Below, piece after piece: positions 11,301 to 23,300 of a stretch of 64,000 bases of DNA (the first letter of the stretch is position 1; every line of letters starts with the position of its first letter). The notes under the pieces are model-generated. The model worked only from the letters and a program-made list of their open reading frames with translations. It made no database searches and had not been told where the DNA came from. The stretch covers positions 4,407,834 through 4,471,833 of the forward strand of contig CM067298.1 of NCBI GenBank assembly GCA_034231615.1. The letters are read 5' to 3'. A program made the position numbers and the translations under genes. Origin of the DNA: Meghimatium bilineatum (taxonomy: Eukaryota > Mollusca > Gastropoda > Stylommatophora > Philomycidae).

Positions 11301-14300
11301 TGTGAAACAAGTTAAAAAGAGAATAGGAATGGCTAAAAGTACTCTCAATGACACGAGAAAAATGTTAACATCTAAGCAAATTACAAACAAGCTAAAATGA
11401 GAATTATAAAATGTTACATCTATTCTATATTAATGTATGACTCAGAAACATGGACAGTGAGCAAGCAACAAGAAGACATAATTGATGCCTGTATTTGACA
11501 TGTGAATATATAGAAGAATAGGAGGAACACCAGTGAATAATAAAACCATAAAATATGATCAGACACCGCTTCTTATGAGGCATTCAAATAAGAGAAATAT
11601 CACAAGAAATAACAATAAAATATCATATTTTCTACATATTAACATTCCTGACACCTTTTTAAAGACCTTGTTTGATTGTAGAGTCGATGCACGACGAGAA
11701 AGTGGTAAGCAGAGATACAAAAAAAAGAAGGGGCACGATACAATCTAGTGGGGTGCAATACCAAGGCAAGAGACAGAGAATGTTGGAGATCCGTTGCAGT
11801 CTTCCTCCGATGCGGAGACGACACTTGATAATCTTAATTCAAACATTTACACAATGTTGAACATGTCCAGGTACGATATATGCGGAGACGACACTTGATA
11901 ATCTTAATTCAAACATTTACACAATGTTGAACTTGTCCAGGTACGATATATGCGGAGACGACACTTGATAATCTTAATTCAAACATTTACACAATGTTGA
12001 ACTTGTCCAGGTAATATATATGCGGAGACGACATCTGATGATGATACATTCATACAATGTGTAACTCTTACAGGTACCATCAAGAAGTTGTTTTATAACC
12101 AAGCCCCCTCGTTTACCTGACACATTCAGATTTGCACCGTGATATACCTTCACGTACCGTGTATTGTGTGTACCAGTGTAATAAACCGTACGATTTCGCA
12201 ATGTGACTAGATCGTAGCCACTACTCGGATACGTGTATAACATCATATTATTTCTGTGTGTAGTCCGAGATATATATATGTATATGTAAGCACATCGGCA
12301 CAATGTGTTCTCACGGCGGATATATATGTGTGTATATACTTATATTAGAACTCTATAATATCAGAGCATATCTCTTTGTGAAGTCTGTAGTAAAAGTTAG
12401 AGGGTTTGTTTTATAGACTATGATGTTATCGGTGACGATTTCATTGCAGATTTTGTGATTGCCTTTTAGTAACAAAAATTACACTCCGCGATGTATCTTA
12501 TAGAAACTGAATTTTGCGTGTTACGAGTAGTAACACAAATGACACTCGAGGTATCTCATACAAAATGAGTATTTTCCATTTTAGCAATTAAAATGACACT
12601 CACGGTATCTCGTAGAAACCGGTTTAAAAAATATTGTAGTTTGTTTATACTTGACGATTCCTAATTAGACACCAACAATATGGCGCACGGGCATTCCTAC
12701 AAGTGCCCAATTCTCTCCGTTAAAGCAGCCATCCAAGAGTATGCAGACGTAAAGTCAGATATCGATTATGTGATCTTCTCATATCTCCATAGAAGACACT
12801 TTGTTCTCCGCTCACTATTGGTCGTTCTCAATTGTGCCATTCTTTGTATATGCAAGTATCCCCACCATCACCCTTGTCACTCTGTACCTCTTCATCAATG
12901 ACTTGCCCTTATATGTCGCGGCCCTATCTCTTCTCAATACTGTGCCAGCAACCACAGCATTTCTCGTTGCCTCTAACTCCCACATGAATAAAGACTTTTA
13001 TTCAGTTAACGTTTTCCCACACACAATTACTGTTTCCAAATTCCACCTAATCCGCACCTCTAAAAGATATGTGATTGTAGTCCAGACTTACGTGTTTATT
13101 CTCAAGTTAACTATGAATATGGATCGGTCTGTTGATACACAGACAACAACAACACACATTGCACAGGTATGTACATTCCTCGAGAACCGCACACATTTAA
13201 TACTAGCATGTACCAATAGGCATTAAATTATGGAATCCTAAAATAAAAACCGACGTTAGAAATGTGTGTACACGGATTCCCGTAGAGTACAGTGTTGTAT
13301 CCTGCTTAGTGGCATCATTAATATGATTAGTATCTGAGTATGTATAAACAAATACAGAGAAGTCAAAAAAAGTATCAGTATTTGCTTCATAGACTACATT
13401 GAGGTTTTCAACAGAGTTCAACATGAAAGATTAAGTGAATGTCTTCAAGAAATACGCACAGATAGGAAATACATCAGGCTGATTATAAATAAATATATAT
13501 TGGGAACAGCCTGCATCAATAAGGTGTGAAAATAGCTACTCACCACACATAGAAATAAAAAAGAGGAACACGACAAGGATGCATTTTACCACCCATCCTA
13601 TTTAACATCAACACAGATAATATTTTTAAACATATAGAAGGAATTCCAGGACTCAAGATCAATGAGAAAATAATAAACAAGCTTAGATGTGCAGGTGACA
13701 CTATCTTCTTTAGCAGACAGTGAACAGGAACTGCAGAGACTAATAGATCAAGTCAATGAATCAAGTGGGGAATATGAACTGGATATAAACATTAAAAAAA
13801 AACCACAAATACCAAAAGTCAAGATAATCAGCAAGGTCACAGAAGAGCAGATACTAGACATAAAAGTGCATGGAGAGAAACTACAACAAGTAAAACAGTA
13901 TCAATATCTTGGACACATAGTCACAAATGATGGCAGATGTGAAACAGAAGTTAAAAGGAGAATAGGAATGGCTAACAGTACCTTCAATGATATGAGAAAA
14001 ATATTAACATCTAAACAAATTACAAACAAGCTGAAAGTGAGAATTATAAAATACTACATATATTCTATATTAGTGTGTGGCTCAGAACCATGGACAATGA
14101 CCAATTAACCAGAAGAGAGAATCGATGCCTTTGAGATTTGTGAATATTATGGGTATATAGAGGAAGGAATAGGAAGAACTTGATAACAAAAGAAAACATA
14201 ATGAAGAAATAGATTCTGATAACACCTCGTATGAAATTAGATGTTCTAACAACACCTCGTATGAAATAAGATGTTCTAACAACACCTCGTATGAAATAAG

Positions 14301-17300
14301 ATGTTCTAACAACACCTCGTATGAAATAAGATGTTCTAACAACACCTTGTATGAAATAAGATGTTCTAACAACACCTTGTATGAAATAAGATGTTCTAAC
14401 AACACCTCGTATGAAATAAGATGTTCTAACAACACCTTGTATGAAATAAGAAAGATGTTCTAACAACACCTCGTATGAAATAAGAAAGATGTTCTAACAA
14501 CACCTCGTATGAAATAAGATGTTCTAACAACACCTCGTATGAAATAAGATGTTCTAACAACACCTCGTATGAAATACGATGTTCTAACAACACTTCGTAT
14601 GAAATAAGATGTTCTAACAACACCTCATATGAAATAAGATGTTCTAACAACACCTTGTATGAAATAAGATGTTCTAACAACACCTCGTATGAAATAAGAT
14701 GTTCTAACAACACCTCGTATGAAATAAGATGTTCTAACAACACCTCGTATGAAATAAGAAAGATGTTCTAACAACACCTCGTATGAAATAAGATGTTCTA
14801 ACAACACCTCGTATGAAATAAGAAAGATGTTCTAACAACACCTTGTATGAAATAAAAACTTACTGAAGACCTCACTTGAGGGTAAAGTCGAGGCGAGCAA
14901 GAGGTAGGCAGATATACAAAACGGGAGAGTAACATCACAAGATGGTTAGGTTACAGTCTACCAGAGTGCACCACCAAAGCATGGAACAGGATGTTGGAGG
15001 TCCGCTGCAGACAGCCTTCGTTAGCGGATACGACACTTTATGATGGTGGCGTGATGACATACAAAGTAGTATTTTAGCCTTTCTTTTCCCTTTATGCCGT
15101 GCAGCATTAGGGGTAGATGAGTTCTACGGAGAAGGCCTTTGTGTGTGCTTCATGTGTGTTTGTTTTCATTGACATCAACGGCATGGGTAGTCTTAATATG
15201 GATAGGTGATTGTTCTCTGTGACAGTCCTGCTACTAAGTGTAAACAATTCGATTGTTTTTTCGCTTTCTACTCAGTGCTATATTGATTAGTTTTGTTTAT
15301 TCTCTCAAATGAATACATTGCGTGTTGTTATATTCTTTCTATTGGCAGTGTTATTTTGTTGGTGCTTCACTCTTTTAAAATGTAGTTATTTATATTAGTA
15401 AACGCAGTGTTTCTTGAATCATTTCCATTACACATGTTACGTTCTATGCAAAATAGAGCAAAAATAAACAATAGCAAAACATTACGTCATCTGGCCTTTA
15501 ATTGACCGACAATTTATTATATGGAAACCCGTGTATGCACATTTTCAAAGTCGAGTTTTATTTCTGGATTACATTCCGGCGTTAGTACTACAAGAACCAT
15601 TAGGCCTAATTGTAACATAAATATCACTTAAACAGGAACAAAGTTATTTCAGATGTAACGTGGGTTAATGAGAATCATGTAATTAGGAAGTATCGAATAA
15701 TGCTAGTAACTCTGAAGGTAGTAGTCGGGATGTGAACCAGACCTATTCATCATTTCTGAACACAATTCACGTCTGCCACCTTGTGATTTATTTCTATATT
15801 TCTCTATTCTTCCTACTTGTATTATCTCTTTAGGTCACTACCTTTCACTCTCTGTATTTCATAATGTATTGTGTATTTGTGTGTGTCCAGTGCTGATTCT
15901 GGGGTAGTTAGGCTCTGTGTATGGAAAAACTATATTCTCTGCTCTGTAGTTGGACAGTTGAGTAAAAAATCATGCAGCTTCTACAGATGTGCCATTATTC
16001 ATTTAATAAGTATACGCACATCTAGAGTGTGTTTATTTTATTTGTGTGTGTCCAGTGCTGATTCTGGGGTAGTTAGGCTCTGTGTATGGAAAAACTATAT
16101 TCTCTGCTCTGTAGTTGGACAGTTGAGTAAAAAATCATGCAGCTTCTACAGATGTGCCATTATTCATTTAATAAGTATACGCACATCTAGAGTGTGTTTA
16201 TTTTATGTACTCTTTTTAACCTGTGTGTTCTTCTTCTGCGTTAGTGATGACATTCTTGCAGATTCATTCATTCATTGGTACCATGCCTTCCGTTTGGCGT
16301 AGGCGATCATGTCTCTCCACAGTCCTCTATTTGTTATACATTTAAATATAGTTTCTGATGATTCTGCATCATGCCAGGTTTTCAAGCCATCCAACAATTT
16401 CTTACGTTGTCTTCCTCTGTCTCAACCTCGACCTTTCCAGTTGTTACGATGTTCTCCAACCCACCACTTCTCATGACATGACCCAGAAACTGTGATTGTC
16501 GTCTTCTAATAAAGCTAATAAGTTCTCTATTTGAGTTGACCAGTTGTAGAATTATAGCATTACTATTTTTAGCTGTCCGTGATATTTTCAACATTCTTCT
16601 ATAAAACCACATCTCTGTGGCCTCCAGATGTTTTCTTGCAATATTGTCAATTGTCCATGCTTCACTACCATATAACAGTAGGACTATTAGCTCTGTGTAA
16701 CATTTTAGTATGTTATTGCAGATTAACACAATGTAATCTGGAGAACATATTACGTTGTGGAGTGGTGTACAATAATCTGAAAAACATATTACGTTGTGGA
16801 GTGGTGTACATTAATCTGGAGAACAGATTACTTTGTGGAATGGTGTACACTATTCTCAAGATAAAAAAAATAAGTAGATGTGTTACCAAAATAAAATATA
16901 AAACAACCTAACAACGAGATACAGAGACAGACGACGTTTTGACTAAAAAGCCTTCATCAGGACAAACAAAAGACAACAGTACAATGAATCTTACATGGAG
17001 ACAAACGTGGTTATGATGGGGGGGGGGAAAGAAAAAGAGAAATAGCGAATAGATAACGGAGGAAGCAAAGATGGCGCAGCATAGCAGGGAGGAAGAGGGT
17101 ATGAAGAGAAGAATGGAGGAGGGGAAAGTGCACAGAAGGAGGTGAGGAGTGAAAATAGATAATGTGTAGTAGCAAGTAAAATAAGGATAAATTAAGATAC
17201 TTACCACAAAAGTGACCACAGGCAACAAATATTAACATGCAATCGTAATGGGAGAGCAAAAGAGGATGGTACGAGAGATCAGATGAGAGAGATGGAGAGA

Positions 17301-20300
17301 AAGAGGCCAATACGGCAAGAACAGACGAGAAAAAGAAAAAAAGAAGCCACAGAGCATATATGAGCAGTGGAGAGAAACTATTAGTAGGACCAGATTATGG
17401 TGGATAGAAAATACAGTAATGATATATGCAAGTTAGATAGTAAATTATTAGTAATAATAAGTAAAAACGGGTAACTTATCTAAGATGCGTCTAGTACGAG
17501 CTTGCTTGAAACGAATGATCATATGTAAGGTTTCGAAGTGAAGAAGTGGACAATAGAAGGCAGTGAAGTAGTCTCGTCAGGTAAAAGAAGCAATCATAGC
17601 CAGATTATTTCTCCATCTCTCTGCCTCTCTCATCTGATCTCTCGTACCGTCCACATTTGCTTTCCCATTACGATTGTATGCTAATACTCATTGCCTGTGG
17701 CCAGGTAAGTATCTTAATTTATCCTTATTTTACTTGCTACCACACCTGATCTATTTTCACTCCTTGCCATCTTCTGTGCACTTTCACCTCCTCACTTCTT
17801 ATCAGAACCTCTTTCTCCCTGTTTTGCTGCTACATATTTGCTTCCCCCGCTATCTATTCGCTATCTCTTCTTCTCTTTCATCTCTATCATAACCACGTTT
17901 GTCTCCATGTAAGATTCGTTGTATTGTTGTCTGTTGTTTGTCCTGATGAAGGCTTTTTAGTCGAAACGTCGTATGTCTGTGTGTGCCGTTGTTAGTTTGT
18001 TATATGTTTTTTTGGGTAACACATCTACCTATTTGTGTTTATCTTGATATTTGCCCAGTGTTACTCCAGCCACCTACTTCCTGTTTAGAGCTGTTACCAT
18101 ACACTGGAACATTTATCACTTGAACACTAATCTGAAGAAGGTTTCTGAGAAGAATGATGAGAATACCATGGGCAGCTAAGAAAAGCCTTAGGGACAAGCT
18201 TAATAGCCTCCCTGCATTACCTAACAGGAAAACACGCAGGGATGAAAGTTATTTTTGAAAAGAAAAGCTAAGAAAATTTATGCAGAGGTTCTCGATGATG
18301 CTGGCGTAAAAAGATAAATTATATCAAACATTAGAGGCAGACAGTCAAGATTTCTAGGGCATGTGCTGTGAAGAACACAGCTTGAACACTTAATAACCAC
18401 TGGAAAGATCAAGGGGAGAAGAGACGGGACGACAAAGAGAAAAGTTACTAGATGGGCTTGTATCGTGGCACGGTAGAAGCTCACCAACCGAGCTTATAGA
18501 CAACACAAGAGACAGAGAGTCGTGGAGAAACATGATCGCGTACGTCATTCAGCATGACAGTTGATTGATTGATTGACTGGAGGAGCGGTCGTGTCAGGCA
18601 AAACATCATCATCTATCCATCCATCATCACCATCTCGTCCTACTCCACCGCCATCACCACCACAACCAGCAGCAGCGTCATCATCATCATCATCATCATC
18701 TTCTCTTTCCTTGCCTCGATATTGATACGTTTGAGTTTAGATATTGCTTATTATTTCTCTCTAGGCGAGTAGATATTACTCATGAGATACCAGTAGCAAC
18801 AGGAGGAGGGAATGTTTGTATACAATTCGATTTATCAGGCACCCCGTGGTGTACTCTGTAGCATTATCTGAACACGTGTTCTATATTACACGTGCACAGG
18901 TCTTAAGTTTATCACGTTCGTCAGACATTTATTTACTTCTGTTTATAAACGTTTCATGCTGTTAGTCTGTTCAGTTGGGCATACCTCAGGTATTGTTTTT
19001 TGAGGTCAAATCCGGACACTGAGATTGTGATTTCCTAGGCAAGTTGACGTATTTTGGGAACATAAACATACTAGTTGGTTAGAAAGATGAATCATAGAGG
19101 TAAAGGTTCCAGGAAAGTGAATCAGAGGCCGAGAAGACATGGACTTAGTGACAGTCAGGGTTGCCATATTGACTTTTTACCTGTAGGTAACGGGTACAGG
19201 AAAGAAATGCAGAGGACGTTAAGACTTGAACTGAGTGCCAATCAGGGTTGTGCATTGGCTTTTTTTTTCTTTTTTTTTTAAAAACCGTTTTATTTCCTGA
19301 AGACTTTCCCTCCAAATTAATCTTTCTAACATTGTTTGTCTCTTCATCAAAATATTTTAGCTTGATTTTTGTGAAGGTAATCTTATTCTATGCTCAGGTA
19401 TTTTGTAAAGGTAATATTATTCCATGCTCAGGTATTTGCAGATGTCTGTGTTGGATAGTCTCTTTCTGTCCATGATATTCTCAGGGCCATAGCATTACAT
19501 ATCAGAAAATGATAACAGTGGAATTCCTCTATAGCATATCCTTTTATAACACATTTCCCTATTTAACAACTTTTTACAAATCCCCAATTATATTTACTAT
19601 TTATTGTTTTGTTATTACATACATATTTCGGTCGGTCCAGACCAAGCTGTTATTTTATGGTTTGCCTGCTTTCTCTCTCCCCCCCCCCCCCATGTCTCTT
19701 AGTCATATGTAGCCACTGGAACAATATAGTTCCGTAATAGATACACCTTATTTTGTGTGTTTGCTCCTTGCAATCGATTTGTTATTCTGTCTATGTAATG
19801 ACCATTTAGGAACCATTTATGCAGTGATCTCTGCAGAACAATAGCAGGACCATTAATGAACTCCCCCCCCCCCCCCCAGATCTCTGCAGAACAATATCAG
19901 GACCATGAATGAACTCCCCCCCCCCCCCCAGATCTCTGCAGAACAATATCAGGACCATGAATGAACTCCCCCCCCCCCCCAGATCTCTGCAGAACAATAT
20001 CAGGACCATGAATGAACTTTTGTCCCTAGTGATCTCCGCAGAACAATCACAGGACCATTAATGAACCATTTTCCCCAGTAATCGCTAAACATACTCCCAT
20101 GTTGCTAATGGTGTCTGGAGATATTCCATATTCACATTTTCTAGTTGTACATTAACGATAGTTATTTTAGGTATGGTTTGATTACATGAAAAATCTCTTT
20201 TTATTCTGACTTGAGAGCGTTCACCCTGATCTTGACGTCATAACATTGTTAACCATGATAAAGTTATTAACCCCTTGGGTTATCATCGGGTTAGATAAGG

Positions 20301-23300
20301 GGCACGTTAGTTGATGTGTAACCTCACCTGCCGTGTCTTGTCAGTCGTACCATCGACATATATAAAGCACGTTATCTAATTGGAAAACAACCTTCCACAT
20401 TGACTATTTGAGTATCTCAGCGATTTTCATTGGTCGATATGTTTATTATTGTGTCAAAAATCAATGAAAATCACGGGAACGCTCCGGGACATGATTTCGA
20501 GTATGAAACGACCTCGTCTCCAGTCGATCCAACTGTAAATGGGTATCTGACACATGAGTTGTAGAATGTATGACACATCAAGGAAGGGAACTGGCCACCC
20601 CACCTAATAACTGCTGCGGCTTAGTACATGAAGAGCTACCTTCATTCCTTACTGCCGGTTGCTGCAATGGGACATACCTTTACTTTTACAATTAGCTGAC
20701 AGGTCAAATATATGTCGGCGGTTGTGCGTCAGTATTTGGGTATCGCAAAATTCATTGCATATTTCAACCATCTGGCCAGGCTATCTAGTTAGTGTACCCT
20801 GACTTGCTTGTGTGTATATGTGTACACGTGTGGGTGTGTGTGTGTGCTTATAAACATACCAGTCGGTGGGGTTATCATAGACTGGTGTCACTATCAGTGT
20901 GTATGTATATCTGTGTATGTGTTTATCACCTTTATATTCGTGCCGCAGCATGCGGGTCTTGAGGGGTAATGACCAAGCCTGTAAACTGGCGAGAATGACC
21001 ACAGTGTCATAGGTAGGGGTACATCAATGAAACGATCTGACATAGTTCACGCGTCGACACATGACGGGCTGTAGTATGACTTTCCCAACAGAAAGTCAAC
21101 AGGACTTCATTTGTGATATTTTTGATTATTCTTGTAATTTCCGCTGATATCTATTTATATGCTTTGAGTTACCTTCCAAAAATAAAAGCCAAGATTACAA
21201 GCGAAATGCACGGGAACATTTTTTTAAATATCGGCCGTTTAGGTCATTTTTACTTTCTGTTAGTAAAAAGATAAGTAAAGTTAACGTTAACCAACGACAT
21301 TTATTAACTGCTGTAGGGGTGTCAGATGTTAGCTTGCTCACATTTCAGTGGCTCTGCTATACGATGGCGGTAGCCATCACCTTTCCCTCGCAGTCTTTAC
21401 TTCCCGGATTAATCCGGTACAATTAAGTCTGGGCCGACCTGAAAAATATTTCCGTCTCAACTGGGGAATTAAAGATAATAGACATGCGAAGATACTAATA
21501 AATCAGCGTCGAGCTGCAACTGTCGGACACTTGCTACACTCTGATGGATTGATTGAGGCGGGGATTAAAGAACTTCTGGCCTTAGTCTGAGTCATCATCA
21601 TCAGGTGCCATGCCGGGTGGCGTAGGCGGTCATGGCTCTCCATAGCTCTCTGTCCACAGTATTATGTATCAAAGTCGTTGTTGTTTCTTTGCCGTGCCAG
21701 GTTGTCAAACTGTCTAATATTTTCTCACGTTGTCGCCCTCTGTCTCTGGTGCCTTCAATCTTGCCTGTTGTGATTATGTTCTCTAAACCTGCCTGTCTCA
21801 TGAAGTGGCCAAAAAAAGAAGATTGCCTTTTTCTTATATTCTTGATTAAGGTCCGTTTCGCATTTAGCTCTTTTAACACCTCTACATTAGTTTTTCTGGC
21901 AGTCCATGGTATTCTCAGCATTCTTCTGTAGAACCACATCTCTGTTGCCTCAAATCTCCCACTTTCCAGTTTGTTTATTGTCCAAGACTCGCACCCATAT
22001 GTTAGTATAGGGGTTATATAGCACTGCAGAACTCTCTTTCTCACCTCTAATGACAAGGTCATATTACACAGTATATTTTTCATTTTTCTGAATGTTGTTT
22101 TTGCCTGTCCTATTCTGCATCTTATTTCTGTTGAACTTCTTCCATCTGCTTTAATAATTGTACCTAGATATTTGAATTGGTGGACCTGTTTTAATACTAT
22201 ATCATTCACTATGATCTTGCAAGGTGTGTTATTTTCTTTCTTTGAAATAACCATTACTTCTGTTTTCTTGATATTTAGGAAGAGGCCTTTCTCTTTGCTT
22301 TCTGTGACTACTACTTTAATTAAGTTTTGAAGGTCTTCCTCACTTTTTGCATTCAGAACAGTGTCACCCGCATATCTCAAATTATTTATGTTATGTCCTC
22401 CCACTGATATTCCTGTGATATCTACTATTGCACGCAATATGTTTTCACTGTATAGAGAGAACAGGTCTGGTGAAAGCACGCATCCCTGTCTGACTCCTTG
22501 TTTTATTTGTTGAAAAGGGCCACATTGATTTCCTACTCTTATTGCTGTTTGTTGCCAGTACATGTTCTTGATTATTCTTAAATCCTTGCTGTCAATATTC
22601 AGATTCTCTAGCATGTGTATAATTTCGCTATGTTTAACTTTGTCAAAAGCTTTAGTGTAGTCTATAAAACAGAGGTACAGATCTGTTTTTACCTCTATAG
22701 ACCTCTCTATTAGTGTTCTTAATATATAAATAGCATTGTTGGTGCCTTTGCCTTCTACAAAACCACATTGTTCTGAGAGTACGAATACGCTCATGATAAC
22801 TGCAGTTATAACTTATAGTGTTATCTTTATCCTGATGATAACTGCAGTTATAACTTATAGTGTTATCTTTATCAAGATCACAGACACTGCGATACCATAT
22901 ACTGTTGTCGCTGTGTATATATTCAAATACGTTACTGTTGGTGTAATTTTGTGTTTTTTTAAATCATAACTAACTATAAAACATCACAGTATACGGTCTA
23001 TGTATCATGTTTCTTTTCGTATCTGAAGTAACTATAGACTGCAAGAGTATACGGTCTGTGTATCATGCAAGAGTACACGGTCTGTGTATCATGCAAGAGT
23101 ATACGGTCTGTGTATCATGCAATAGTATACGGTCTGTGTATCATGCAATAGTATACTGACTGTGTATCACTTGCGTTTTACTATATCTCTCGATTCTAGA
23201 AATTACGAAGAATGAGGCTATTATTTCATGTGAATTTCTCTCAAACTCTCTGTGCTATGCAAAGTTTGGAGATTTTTCCTGCTCGGATGGATAGCTATAC

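Noticed and set aside
12801..13226. 141-codon plus frame as a membrane protein gene
   Set aside because: Part of it matches a decayed reverse transcriptase patch ([10 protein letters not shown]), the rest has no pattern, and there are no splice signals.
17011..17310. Pyrimidine-strand open frames of 99-106 codons, echoed at 17674-17892
   Set aside because: They lie in the two arms of the long inverted-repeat element and mirror each other; no protein motif.
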